Shown here one piece after another: positions 44,163 through 56,270 of a stretch of 64,000 nucleotides of DNA. Source of the DNA: Metopolophium dirhodum (taxonomy: Eukaryota > Arthropoda > Insecta > Hemiptera > Aphididae). The notes beneath the pieces are model-generated. The model was not told the origin of the DNA. It searched no databases and saw only the letters and a program-made list of their open reading frames with translations. The first letter of the stretch is position 1, and each line of letters begins with the position of its first letter. A program made the position numbers and the translations under genes. The DNA is taken from contig NC_083560.1 in the NCBI RefSeq assembly GCF_019925205.1, positions 37,556,270 through 37,620,269 of the forward strand, given 5' to 3'.

Positions 44163-44630
44163 TGTTTAATACACGTCGTAAACGTGTTTCAGATTCATTT
44201 CGTCCTGCTTGAATAAAACTATGAAATTAGCATTGTCGCGAATCAATTGTTTTGGTACACGTGAATACGATTAGGCTAAATAACACACGTATATTAGATT
44301 ATGTCTAGATCTCGAAAAGTACGATCGAATAATAACTGAATTTGGTAAAGCTTTCTTGGGCGATATCACCGTCCCAATGTCATTGAATTTAAATAAACTT
44401 ATACCCGAAACGTCGCATAAAATCTTATCTAGCATGATATATTTGGCATGATGTAGTGTTTTTGAATAAATAAATACATTTTCGAATTTAATCCCTTTCT
44501 CGTGAACCAATAACGTGAAAATAAGATTCGTTTTCCCGCACCCCGACGGTCCTACAATCAACGCCCTGATAGAATTCGGAAACAGCGGCCCATGCTTAGG
44601 TGGTATTGCATAGCGATAACGGATCGATAT
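44163..44630 (-). pseudogene. Polinton-type A32-like packaging ATPase, internally deleted
   Basis: The minus-strand frame reads PPKHGPLFPNSIRALIVGPSGCGKTN, here quoted only as its P-loop GPSGCGKTN. VFIYSKTLHHAKY and the C-terminal SYFSRSRHN segment follow. The Walker B region expected between LPNS and the RSYFSRSRHN segment is missing, so an in-frame deletion has removed it. A TAA at 44271 follows, after which the frame continues with family sequence to 44163, where the tandem array begins. FtsK/HerA-type ATPases of this group package DNA into capsids in Polintons and related viruses. Confidence 0.65.
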
Positions 44631-44683
44631 TATCTACTTGGAGTTTTATGTCTTGCCTGATGAATCACATTGTATAAATACGC

Positions 44684-44956
44684 GTGCCCATCGTTCGATG
44701 TGCTCATGTAATGTTACTACGTCGGAAGGCCAAGTCCAATAGCGGTGCAGGTATCCTGAACACTATAATAAATAGTTTACCAGTTGAATTACATTTACCA
44801 GGTTATCAGTACTGTGGACCAGTGACTAATTTAGGAAAAAGACTTGCTCTCAGACAGACCGGTATAAACGGTTTAGATTCTGCGTTTAGAGACCACGATA
44901 TAGCTTACGAAAAAAGTAATTCTTTATCCGAACGTAGTACAGCCGACAGTAAGTAG
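44684..44956 (+). pseudogene. Polinton-type PLA2 domain, N-terminal fragment
   Basis: Its 90 codons end in the PLA2 domain matching 29455-29586: YCGPVTNLGKRL (Gly to Val in the calcium loop compared with the other copy) and the FRDHDIAYEK catalytic motif. It stops at a TAG soon after TADSK. It includes the N-terminal segment (about 40 residues, GAGILNTIINSLPVELH) that the other copy has lost. Divergent from the ATPase fragment beside it. Confidence 0.65.
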
Positions 44957-45157
44957 GATAAAAAAAAAACAGTTCTAGAACCAGAACCTGCAGGCGTTTT
45001 CCTATGCTCTCGAAAAGAACTCTGACACCGGACGGCAGAACCCGCCGCCGACGGTAGATCCCTCCGCCACCGCTACCCCGCGAACTCCCCCAGTTAATAA
45101 TTACTTGCCTTCTTTAACTTGTAATAAAATATGTCGCCAACGTGCATGACTTATATC

Positions 45158-45226
45158 TGCGTTATCATATCTATGTTATCATATCTGCGTTATCATATCT
45201 GTGTTATCATATCTATGTTATCGCAT
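45158..45226. repeat. 14-bp tandem repeat, five units
   Basis: Units of CT(G/A)(C/T)GTTATCATAT repeat about five times. Non-coding. Confidence 0.8.
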
Positions 45227-45560
45227 TACTTTAATCTAATGTTTATGTAATATTGTCCTCCACTTTAAATATTATATTCCGAAAATTATTTGTAAAATAT
45301 ATACATATCTGTTTGTAAACACCCACAGCCTTAACGAACATATGGCTACACGCACTAACCCTCCTATAGTCAAACAATTGTAAGCGTTAACGGACATGTA
45401 GCTACATGCAACATCCCTGCAGGGACATGTAGATGTTTCCACCACCAAATGATATTCAATGTGAACATTAAATAAACTCGATAAACCTACCATGCTGGAC
45501 TATATAAGAGACTTTAAAAAATTTGAAATTTGTGGGCGTCGCTTACAGTTATGAACAAGT

Positions 45561-45665
45561 ATGAATGAGCTAAGAAGAATTAACGGTTTTATACCTGTAA
45601 ATATAGGAGCAGTAGAAATAGGTGTATTAGCTGATCGAATATTTAATGAGATAAATGAACTGTAA
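45561..45665 (+). CDS. 34-codon ORF with TATA box and polyadenylation signal
   Basis: The frame starts MNELRRINGFIP and ends NEINEL, then TAAATAAA. A TATATAAG box lies about 60 bp upstream. Composition is protein-like, but there is no recognised family. It could be a short viral gene or a first exon. Confidence 0.25.
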   Translation: MNELRRINGFIPVNIGAVEIGVLADRIFNEINEL

Positions 45666-45669
45666 ATAA

Positions 45670-46640
45670 ATTACTAGAATTAAAAAATCGATTAAAAATG
45701 TATACATGAGAGCATGAGGTTATTTATAATCGTATATGCACGGATTTGGGTACATTTAATACAATGTAGATATATCACACATGTTTATTCAAATAATCAT
45801 GTCCCTACCCACTGAACTCTTTTTTTTCAAAATACTTACATTTAGTTATAATATATCAAGTCATATAACATTTTTCTGTATAGTATTGCCAGGGTTTAAC
45901 AGATTATTAGGGTATAACGGGACCTCTTATTGTATAACTACTAAAATTATATCAAATCCTTTTTTCATATAAAAATCTATTGATTTTACCGATTCAGTAG
46001 TATTCAAACTATCAAAGTGTTTGTATCTGATATTTTTATTTCTCTGATTAAAATTGTATCAATTATTTTTTTCTTATAAAAATCTATCGATTTTTCCAAT
46101 TCAGTAGTATTCAAAGTGTTTGTATCTAATATTTTTATTTTTATTTCTGTGACACTCAATTCAAATACAATGGACTCTGGTTCAAGTAAATATATACATA
46201 TATTTAATATTAGTACGATTTTTTTTTTTCAGTCTTAGAAGTAGTACATAATTATTTTCACACAACGCTATATAGGAAACTTATTAACGTCTACATGCAG
46301 TGTTTACAACAATTTTAGAAATAATTGCCGAAATTGCAGGGGTAAAATGAGTGATTTTTGCTATTTATACCATATGTTAGATAGGAAGTTATGGTATAAA
46401 TTTATTGCCGAAAAGTTCAAATTCAATCTCGAATGGCTGGTTCCGCTTCTGGCTAGGTATTCTAGCTATGATTTTGAGTATTTTTTTCGTAAATTATATG
46501 AAAATATTTATTAGTTAAAATGTGATCGTGGCCATGCCAGCTGGAATTTATTAATATAATTTTCTAAAATATAATCAGTAAACGTATGGTTATCTGTAGG
46601 AGCTATAGAAACGAGCTCAACAAAACCATCATCAACTTTT
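45670..46640. other. no gene seen
   Basis: AT-rich. Contains a local direct duplication (about 45955-46020 against 46065-46130, AAAATCTATTGATTTT-type) but no supported ORF. Confidence 0.45.
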
Positions 46641-47604
46641 TCAGGTGGTAAGAATGCTAGACCAAAAAAATATTTTAGCCATAACCCTACTCTGTATTAT
46701 TTTTATACTGATTAAGTAAATAATTATTTGATTGGATTTTACGATACCAGCTTTGACACAAAAGAAATTGGCACGCAATAATGTGTACCGTTGGAAACGA
46801 TTCTTCGATTGCAATATGTGCACTTTTTTCAAAATCCAAATGTATTTTGTTAATTTGTATTTCTTTGTTAATTAATTTTTTACAAAGTTCTTTAATTAAT
46901 GTCCACATTTCCTTATATTTATCAGTTGATTTCGAATTTAAAAAACAATTAATCATAGGCAGATAATAATTGTTTTGTAATATGTGGATTGTATATAGTT
47001 GATACAAATATGACGTACAATATGTAAAAGTACCATCAGCAAAAATTTCACGTACTTCACACAACATAACTAAATTTGTATAACAAGTGAATATTGGTAT
47101 GCTTTCATTATTTTTCATAAAACGAAATTGTTCGTTATTATTAGCAATGATATCGTTTTGATTTGAAAACAGTTGATACTTTGCCTCGTCTATTGATTTA
47201 GGAATAGTTAATATTAGTTTTCACCTAGCTTCATACATAGATTTCCTAAACGAACGCACATCTGAATGACTTATATTAACAGTAGTTTGATATTTAAGTA
47301 CTTTTCTGATTATTTTATTTAGTTTAGTAAACACATAATCAATGGCCTTTCGTTTAAGTGTAGACATTATTTTTTGTCGATTTAAAATATTTTTAGAAGT
47401 GGCCGGATGATTGTGATCATTTTTTTGTGACATTATTAAATCAAGTTTCTCACCAATGATTGCTGTTACGTTACATTTACGATTTGTACATCTGAAGTGA
47501 AAAGTTTGGTCTATCAATTGTTTATTTTCACTTAGCTTATATCCCTGTATCAGTACATATCGTCTTCCTCGTTTTGTTACAAATATATCATCTATGGAGT
47601 TCAT
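46641..47604 (-). pseudogene. FLYWCH / MULE transposase, second copy
   Basis: The FLYWCH module is at 47221-47604 (FRCTNRKC, HNHP). After a TGA at 47221-47223 the same frame continues into 46687-47118, where VREIFADGTFTYCTSYLYQLYTIH and CFLNSKSTDKYKEMW match the DDE-region start of MULE transposases (the DGTF motif gives the first catalytic Asp). The end is truncated near 46690. It shares its nonsense codon with the copy at 1-644, so the duplication came after the mutation. The catalytic domain is incomplete. Confidence 0.7.
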
Positions 47605-47779
47605 GGTAAGAATATTTACTTTAGCACTTGTGTACTTGTGTACTCGACAAGCGACTACGGACTGATTGTCTGATATGGACTTATAGTGAAATAAATATGG
47701 ATAGGTACGTATTGCATTTTGTTACACTATTAATACAACTTTGGAAATTACAGATAAATAGATTTTCGATAACGTCTGT

Positions 47780-48270
47780 GATTAGCAATGATATTGTTTT
47801 GATTTGAAAACAGTTGATGCTTAGCCTCGTCTATTGATTTGGAATAGTTAATATTAGTTTTCGCCTAGCTTCATACATAGATTTCCTAAATAAACGCACA
47901 TCTGAATGACTTATATTAACAGTAGTTTGATCTTTAAGTACTTTTCTGCTTATTTTATTTGGTTTAGTAAACACATCTTCAATGGCCTTTCGTTTAACTG
48001 TAGACATTATTTTTTGTCGATTTAAAATATTTTCAGAAGTCACCGTATGATTGTGATATCATCTATGGAGTTCATGGTAAGAATATTTACTTTAGTACTT
48101 GTGTACTTGTGTACTTGTTTACTCGACAAGCAACTACATACTGATTGTCTGATATGGACTTATGGTGAAATAAATATGGTACCTATTGCATTTTGTTACA
48201 CTATTAATACAACTTTGGAAATTACAGATAAATAGATTTTCGATATTTTCGAAAACGTCTGTGATTACGC
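47780..48270 (-). pseudogene. FLYWCH segment, partial third copy
   Basis: A shortened direct repeat of the preceding 0.6 kb, with the first part of the FLYWCH module deleted. The 70-codon frame 47831-48043 reads through the position of the nonsense codon (EARRKLIL), so it represents an older or separate branch. Confidence 0.6.
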
Positions 48271-48271
48271 T

Positions 48272-48960
48272 TTTAGTCTGATAGTAGGTAAATTTAAAAA
48301 AAATCCAAAACGAAATTTGAATAATCCATTATTAAAGGAAAAAATGGTGTTGAGCATGCTTGGTGTATCATTCTCTATATAGTTAATAATTATAATAATG
48401 TTTCTATTTAAAATATTAAACTTCTATAAGAACCTAGGCTATATCTAATAGGAAAAAATTGATATTTATATTACCTTCTATGAAACCCGAAACAGCAAAA
48501 TGCAACACGTATATTATTTATAATATTTTTATTCACAAATTCATAATTTTACATTTAAAATAAGTAGTCGACTAATTAGTTTTTTAATAACATTTTCGTT
48601 ACAATATATAAACATAAACTATAATAATTTATATTGTAACTGCCTGTACAGTGTATACAATAAATATTTACTAAATCATAATTTTACATTAATTGTAACA
48701 TTAAGGCTTTAAGCTATAAGCAATTTTAAATAATAATTTATATTGACGTTAACAAAACTATTTGATGTTTATATTATGTGCACCGTGTATTCACTATTCA
48801 CGATTAAAGCGATAACATTAAAGGTTACCTATTACATTAAGTCACAATAATAATGACTGACTAAAAAAAATTATATTATCAATCATAGTTTTTCCCTCTT
48901 TCCTACTCACTACAGCAATAGTTTAATAATAATAATAATAATATTTTCTTTATTACGAAT
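48272..48960. repeat. copy of 1338-1976
   Basis: Non-coding AT-rich repeat; see the entry at 775-1985. Divergence is low. Confidence 0.75.
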
Positions 48961-49049
48961 ATAAATTCTAATATTACAGTTTTTTTTTTCATATAATAGG
49001 TATATAATATATTATATACGTACATTATCAGTAATTTATATATAACAAC

Positions 49050-50565
49050 AATAATGTGGCAATCCGGTGGTTTAGAACACGCTAAGCCACAAAAGGTTTG
49101 AAATGGGTAGGAAGGCGGGGGGGGGGGCGCTCGAACAAGGCTACACCCTCGAGCGCCCTCACGAAAAGCTCACTCATGATTGTGCAGAATCGTGCGGATC
49201 AAAAAGAGCCGCGGGATTGAGGCCGCGGCTGATGATGTCCTGCCCGGGTACAGGACTGGGCGGATGACGAACGGCCGGAAGGCGTCTTCGCACCCCCGGG
49301 CCACTTGAGGACCACGTCCCGATCTCAACGCCAGTGGAGGGCGCATCTCCAAACCGAGCTTCCCGGGGTAATAGGAAGCACCTGGAGGTGGTCTCAGAGA
49401 CTTACCGGTGGCGACGGGGAAGGGTCATCAATGAAGGAAAAGAGGACTGGCTGTCTGGCTAGGCATTTTTCAGCAGACCAGCCATTCCAACAGTATACCC
49501 CGGAGATCGGCAGCTTGCCAAATGCAGGTCCTCAAGGATCGCAGAGCATCTGCTTACACTGCCCGACCGTCAGCTACGAAAAAGCTCCGTGCTCAAGGTG
49601 CAAGTGATCGGAGCGGACCGAAACGCAGAGCACGGACTCACGGGAGTGGCTGTCTGGCTAGGCATTTTTCAGCAGACCAGCCATTCCAACAGTATACCCC
49701 AGAGATGGGCAGCTTGCTAAATGCAGGTCCTCAAGGATCGCAGAGCATCTGCTTACACATATGACTGCCCGACCGTCAGCTACGAAAAAGCTCCGTGCTC
49801 AAGGTGCAAGCGATCGGAGCGGACCGAAACGCAGAGCGTGGACTCACGGGAAAAACCAATAACCGTGTTCCAGGCGTATCAACGCACTGAGGAAGGGAAG
49901 ACCTGATAGGCACGTCAAAAGACCCCGACGTGGGTCCCCGTATAAAGACGACCGAGGTGATGGAGGGCACCTTCCTTTTCCGCACGGGAACCATCTACCC
50001 AAGTGGAGGAATTATACCACCTGCGACAAACCAGTGGGCTTGGGCGAAAAGCGCCAGAGCATGACGAGGGAAGCAGACGCGGACCTCCGTCAACGCGCTG
50101 GTGCTTCTAGCACGAACCTGACTGAGAGCACACGGGCCCGACCAACTCGTGTGCGAACACGTGCAAGGTGGAAGTCCGGCTGGGGGACACCCACCGTCAA
50201 GCACTCAAACCCGAGCATTCGGTACGGACATGGCACCCGGCAAAAGAAAACCGTACCACTCAAAAAAGGTCGCATTGCGTCAGCGTAAGAACTGCCCCGG
50301 TGTCGATGTTAGTGGGAAAAGAGTCGTTGTGAGTACTCTGGATAACGGATCCTTCAATCTCATCCCGCGGGCGACGAGGACAGACCCACTGAAAACCCGA
50401 CTTAGCTAACGCCCGAACGGTAACAGTGCCCGTCGAGCTGTGTGGCGTGCGTCCGGCCGACGCGCGCGTGTACCTCGCGTGCTCGCGCTCTCCGGCCGCG
50501 CGTTTGCGACATATGTGGATGGCCTCGCGGGGGCTGTCGGGAGTAGCGCCTTAGTAGAAGGGGAG
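49050..50565 (+). mobile_element. GC-rich repeat copy B
   Basis: GC-rich block, inverted relative to 37551-38884. Its first 240 bp (49050-49290, with a G-run at 49119) have no counterpart in copy A. Inside, about 200 bp (49446-49645) are tandemly duplicated at 49646-49850, including the CLHCPTVSYEKAPCSRC segment in the 100-codon frame 49305-49607. It ends near 50565 within the shared CCTTAGTAGAAGGGGAG. No reverse transcriptase or other diagnostic domain; class unknown. Confidence 0.6.
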
Positions 50566-50569
50566 CTAT

Positions 50570-51340
50570 TTGTCTTCAAAGTTCAAGTGTACTTAAAAAT
50601 GCCAAAAATAAGTATTTGAATATATGCATAATGTCAGCACAAAAATTAGATGAGTAGATATGCTTAAAAAATCACTGTGTATAAAATAATGTATTTTCAA
50701 TATCGAATTCGTATACATTTTGTTAGTAAATCAATCTTATTTCTTTGTTGAGTTTTTTAATTGTCGAATACTAATGTACCTTAATATCGGTATGTACATA
50801 ATATTGTAGGTATACTATATAGTTGAACATCATAATAATTTATAAGAAACTATCAATATATAATATGTATATGGCAATGACCGTTATGTTTACTTTTTAA
50901 ATGTAGATAATATACCAGGTGCTCAATCTAAATATCTTTATTAATAATTCCAAAAAGTTTCAATTTCAAATATTTTTTTTATTTAATTTTACGTGATTTC
51001 TAAACAACATTTCTAAACAATAAAATAAAAATATTATTACTATCTTTTTCGTTATGATTTCTTAAATTTTTTAAACTTTTTGAATGACTCCATAAATTTT
51101 TGAAAAATATTAATAATTGGAAGTATAAAAATTATTCATGAAATAGGCACGTAACAGGCACCTACCAAATTGTACTGTTGAAGTGTTTTGCACTATTTCT
51201 GGTTTCCAATACTGATCAAGTTAATGTACTACCTAGGTAGGTAAATAAATTACAAATATAAATTTATACAAAATATGTAAAACGCATAAATAAAGTATAG
51301 TAGTAGGTTTATTGTAAATATAATGATAAGTATGGCCATT
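50570..51340. other. no gene seen
   Basis: AT-rich sequence without supported features. Confidence 0.5.
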
Positions 51341-51341
51341 G

Positions 51342-51600
51342 AAGTGTTGTCCACCGTTGAATGGCGTTTAACCGTAGACCATAACGCCGGTATCAAGTAA
51401 AGTAACACGAAGGTTGCGTATATTTATGATTACTGGTTTAAACACTAAATAAATTAAAATAATTTATATAATGAATATTTAACACTGATATTATGAATAT
51501 AATTTATACAATGTATATAATGATTATTGAACACTAATATTGTTAGTTTAAAAATTATTTATACTTATACGCATAATATAGAAAAGGTTATGAATATGTA
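51342..51600. mobile_element. diverged LTR fragment
   Basis: The start TGAAGTGTTGTCCACCG and the following AACCGTAG, AAGTAACACG blocks match the solo LTR at 36569. Similarity fades after about 150-250 bp. It lies next to a minus-strand gypsy body, but the association is uncertain. Confidence 0.45.
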
Positions 51601-51699
51601 CAGAATAGTAATGCGGAATTCAATTTTAAATATAAACAATGATTCTATAGGTTTTGGCTCAAGTTTACTCAATTCAATATTTCTTTATGGGCTAAATCA

Positions 51700-53600
51700 T
51701 TTAAATCCTTAAATAATTTTACATTAGTAAGGTTCTGTGGTAATACTGAGCAAAAAGTTTTCGTTAATATTGATTTTATATTAACTTTTTGATTTTCTGG
51801 TATTACATCTAGTTTTATATCTCTATTGGTCTCAGGGAAGCCTATATGGCATGATGTTTACCGGAGACGTATCTTCCGGAATCTTAATGTCATGCCCAAT
51901 AGAGGCTCCCCTTCGAAATGAAACAGATCTTGATACTTTTTACAAATTTGCAGCAGGCTAGCTCGCTCTTTGTGATTGAGGTGGTCCATTCGGATAGCTT
52001 TGTTAATTCAGTTATCCGGTTATCTTTTCTTTTGTACTCTTCTGTTTGCTTGCAAAGATGAACGCTTGATTTTCTAAAGACGTCGTGTTATATACTTCCC
52101 AACTGAGGTGGGACGAATTCGATAGGATCTTCAGATGTGTTTATTACTGAAACCAATATTTATCCATCTCTTACATGATTGACAATATTTCCCGCTAACA
52201 TCCCTTTTTTCCCGATGCTCTGCGCATGGATTATCAGAGTTGTTCCATCCTCTTTGTCTGTTAAAACTGGAACGAGTGTTTCCAAACGTAGTTGGATACT
52301 TTATGTTGGTGACGATTTCCAAGATTCTGGATGCTCATGATGATTGACAATGTAGAGGTTCTGAAATTAATGTTTATTTCATTGTCACAAAGGAATGGAA
52401 CATCCAAGATTCCTGCTTCTGGTATTGGAAAAGCATTGTGCGTGACCTGAAACATGGCAGTCACGTCTTTCGTTCCAAGTTGAATTCTTAATACGACTGA
52501 TCCTATGGTGAACACGGGTAGCGAATTAATACCCGCAAGTTTGTAAATAGTGGTTTTGTCCACCAGTACTTTTTTTTTAGTTCTGAAAGCTTTATCATAT
52601 TCACATAACTACCGATATCCACTAGACATTTTACTGTTTTATTTATACAAGATTTATTCTGAGCGAGGTTGAATTATTTATTTATATTGCTGAGAAGTGG
52701 AGTTGCAGAATTAAAACAGCGGTCTGAATTTGCGAAACCGAACGCGCGCTGGTAATGTTTGGTTCTTCACCGTTTCTCGCATTCTGATTCTCAGTCGTGA
52801 ATTCTTTTGCACCCGGCTCCTTTTTGCTGCTTACATACTTCCTTTTTCGGCACTCCTCAAACTCGTGTCCTTTCTTCTTGCAATACTTACATATCAATAC
52901 AGTTTAACCGGCGTTTATTGAATTTAGCTGTCCACATTGCTGGCTGGCTTTAAACTTTTCTTGGTCTCATTGTGATTCTCTGTAGTCCTTGGCGAAATTT
53001 TTAGTTCTGCCACACTTGAAGCAGCCCTTATTTGTGTTGTTGTATTTACTGTTGTTTCCTTGTTTAAACGTCCCGAAGTTAGACTTCGATGGCTGATGTG
53101 GCTGATTCTTGGTATTCGTTTGCAGACTAAATATTTGTGTTTCCTTCGCCAGGTTTTCTTCCGTTTCCTCTTCTAAAGTAAATACTAACGCGTCACTTAA
53201 TTTCTTGAGACCTCGAGCCTTTAACAGTATCTGATAAGATTCTGGTAAACCACTTATAAAGGCGTTGATTACCTGATTGTGGAACAACCTATCAATATCA
53301 GTTCCATTCGCATAATTTCCCCCCTTCATTGTTGCGCCGAAAAAGTCATGTAGTAATTTATTGCTCCATATTATTATAATATTCTTGCACCCCTTCATCA
53401 GAACTCTTCCTACATGTGAGTATATTTATTTGCATCTGTGGTAGCAGCTTTCTTGTTTCCAATATTTCCACAATATTTTTTCGGAACTCCGTGTATGTCT
53501 TTATGTCCTTGTACTTTATCGATTGTAATGCTCTTCCTGATAGCTTTATTATTAATCCTTGCACTAAAATGTCTATCTGCTTCTGATTGAAAATCCCGAC
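51700..53600 (-). pseudogene. Ty3/gypsy gag, protease and pre-RT remnants
   Basis: In minus-strand order: a gag capsid region (53564-52967, e.g. FISGLPESYQILLKARGL) and a first zinc knuckle CFKCGRTKNFAKD (last Cys changed). A second knuckle, CKYCKKKGHEFEEC, is at about 52890. Then comes a protease/linker frame (52563-52261, IGSVVLRIQLGTKDVTAMFQV) and weak pre-RT sequence to 51.7 kb. Several frameshifts and stops separate them. Inactive. Confidence 0.65.
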
Positions 53601-54600
53601 TGCAAAGTCACATGCCTTTAGGAAAACCTCTGTCTTTTATTTCTGTCAGTTTACTTTCATGTGTTGTTGTCGTTGAAGTTAAAGAATTTTTGGAAGTATC
53701 ACAAGCAATTTTCCTTTCAAACTTCATGGCAACAAACCCTGCAATATATATTGTAACATCTTCAACATAAGAATTTATACGTTCCACTGAGCCAAAATAA
53801 TCATGGTCATGACTTTCAATAATATCAATTTGTTGTTCTTCTAAATTATCATTTTTTAACATGCTAGTCACTGGTAGTGTTTTTGTGCTGTCAAGAATAG
53901 TACAGTTTCCATGCATCGAACCAACTACCTATAGTGTTATGTACTAATAATCGTTTATAAGCTTTTTAAAACTGGCGGCATGTCGGGTTATCATTATAGC
54001 CTCCTCGGCCACGCACAACACTAAAAAAATGTTTCCAAATGATCCTGACTAAGTTTGTAAGTAATGAGAAATGTTCTGTAAGATTTCGATTGTAATATTT
54101 CAAATAACTCTACTGCACTGTGCAAGCCCATGACCATTCCTTTAAAACCTGTCTTCCTTCTTGATTCTACAATTTTTAAACCGTCCAAAAATTCTAAATT
54201 GTCTATATAATTAGTAAATTCATTTATAAATATTTTATATTGTCAAATGTTTTAGTAGAAATAGCACTGTTGTAAGGTTTTTTAGAATATAACTTTCTAC
54301 TGTTTATTATGTCAAATGCATTATTGACCATACTACAAAATTCAGCAGTTGCTTCACATTCTTCAAAATCTTTTTTCTTCAAGTAAAGTAAAGCATCACT
54401 TACACTTTTATTCAAGACCTGGCAACCTAGACGATCATTCATTTTCTCGTTTTCTACTTAACATGACTTGAAGTTAATTTTTTCGTTAATTTTAAGCCTT
54501 CTTCTTGTTCTTTTCCAAACAACTTTTCTATAAACTTCCATTTTATAAATTTTTCATCACCATTTTTCGATATTTTTTTATCACCAAAAGTATTATGAAT
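53601..54600 (-). pseudogene. P-element (THAP9-like) transposase remnant
   Basis: On the minus strand, segments GCQVLNKSVSDALLYLKKK and FCSMVNNAFDIINSRKLYSK (54442-54224), then MHGNCTILDS and IYIAGFVAMKFERKIACDT (53916-53608), follow the order of the C-terminal half of P-element transposases. Stops and frameshifts lie between them. It is inserted upstream of, and partly into, the gypsy gag. The THAP DNA-binding domain was not found. Confidence 0.65.
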
Positions 54601-54770
54601 TAACCTAATCATGTGTGCTTGGTCATGAAAAACAAGAATTTTTTCAAATATATTTGGATTTTGAATATAAGGGGTTTTGTATTAAAATCTTACATACTTA
54701 CAATGTAGCCCAATCAAAGGTTACTGAATGGAGATTTAATGAAAATACTCTGAAATTATCTGTAATAGTC

Positions 54771-55143
54771 TGTCGTTACACCAAGACTAACTTCTACGTA
54801 TGTGAGTCCCCGCATACGAGCTGGTCGTCCGTGAAAAAGGATTGGTTCAGCAGATTCCTTAAACCAGTCGTATGGAAAAGGGAGTCCTCCTCACCTGTTG
54901 TGACACAAGTGTCAGTTTACAATTTTATTAAACAGCAATTTACATTAATACAAAAAGAACCATAGAATAATGTTACTAACAGTATTCAGGAATTCTTAAC
55001 ACCCCTACCCGTTTTCCTTTACATAAATTAACTTAAATGTTCAATTAATTTCTAAGAGCTCGGTTTCTGCAAGATCCATAGTTAATGACTATATGACTAC
55101 TATATGACTACTATATGACTACTTAATACGTGGGTGAGTAACA
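54771..55143 (-). mobile_element. LTR, 373 bp
   Basis: In minus orientation it starts TGTTACTCACCCACG and ends GGTGTAACGACA. A 12-bp TATATGACTAC-like motif is repeated about three times near its start. It lies 25 bp downstream of the envelope tail at 55169-55455, the 3' LTR position. The first 35 bp or so are shared with the segment ending at 57872. Confidence 0.55.
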
Positions 55144-55168
55144 CTTGTACATTTTCGTATTATTCTTT

Positions 55169-55455
55169 TTAACTTTGAATATAAAAAAAGTATTTAAAAT
55201 AAAGGCAACTAATAAATATAAATAATATTACTATGTGTACATCTATCATTATACAGCTTGGAGGTTCTGAGGGTAGTTTTTCTAAAGTATTTAATCCTTG
55301 CAGGCTGTGTATGAATTCAGTTAGATCTTTTACGATCTGTACATTAGTAATACTTTGGGGTATAAGTGAATTTAACAATTTTGTATAAGAGTGTTTGTCA
55401 TTAAATTTGGAATTTTCAGGAATTAAATCAGCATAAGTGTGTAAGAATTCTGGTT
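55169..55455 (-). pseudogene. errantivirus-type envelope, C-terminal tail
   Basis: The open frame ends with the membrane segment IVILFIFISCLYFKYFF; the upstream part is LNSLIPQSITNV...IHSLQGL. Position just upstream of an LTR supports Env. The rest of the gene is missing. Confidence 0.45.
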
Positions 55456-55474
55456 GCTTACCGGCAGAAAACTA

Positions 55475-56270
55475 CCCACATGTCAAGGGCAACACTTGAT
55501 ACGTGACCTACGAGTCGCACCGCGTATAGGCCCTAAGGCCGAGTCGGTGGAACTCGTAGGTTTTAAACACGCATCAACAAATGAATGTTGAAGATTTATA
55601 TAAAGGGGGAAAAGGTTATATTAGTTGAGAAAAATGAAATAATAAGGGTGAAGTTTAAGGTAATCATGAGGATTTTATATTTTACATAGAGTAAATAACA
55701 GTTATAATAATATTGGCAATCATAAATAATAATAATTTGGCATTTGCACATGTGAATAATTAAGTTTGAGTTGAATAATATAATATAATAATTTGGCACA
55801 TGGCAGGTATGGGAAAAAGAATAATAATAATACGGAACCTTTCGCAAGACATCATAATGTATATAAGTTCATCGGTAATAATAATTTGAATAATGAAGAT
55901 CCATATTATAAAACATAATATTAAAATTTAGGCCCACGGGAGACTGCACGCCACATAACTCGTAGTATACTCTCACAGGGTTACCTGGTGTGTACATAAT
56001 CGTATCTTTTTTGTTAAGTTTAAACATATTTTTGAAGTACGCCGGAGCATGCAGCTTGGGAAGGAAAATATAAAAAGGACCCACGTCTTGTGGTGCCTAT
56101 ACATCATGCTTTAAAGGGGGGGGACATAGGGAAATTTACATTACGACATTTGATGGAAACAACGACCGACGACTTAAGCTGCATCTACTGTGGAGATTCC
56201 GTTGTCTGGTACCCTTGGCCACCAGCGGCTCACGGGAGACAGCTTGTGAGTGGTTTCGCAATTTTCCCGT
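55475..56270. mobile_element. diverged copy of the repeat in the densovirus centre, plus flank
   Basis: Blocks around CGCACCGCG, GAGTCGGTGGAACTCG, GGCACATGGCA and GGCCCACGGGAGAC match 11985-12350 in order. It is AT-richer between blocks. It inserts into, or adjoins, the RT fragment near 56270. Probably a degenerate LTR. Confidence 0.5.

Noticed and set aside
46781..46966. Plus-strand frame opposite the MULE transposase
   Set aside because: Shadow of the minus-strand coding region.
50034..50409. Basic proteins of 84-86 codons in GC-rich copy B
   Set aside because: The two frames overlap in different registers and the equivalents in copy A differ, so no selected frame is evident.
54615..54965. 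116-codon plus-strand frame
   Set aside because: It spans the edge of an LTR (54771) and has no family pattern.
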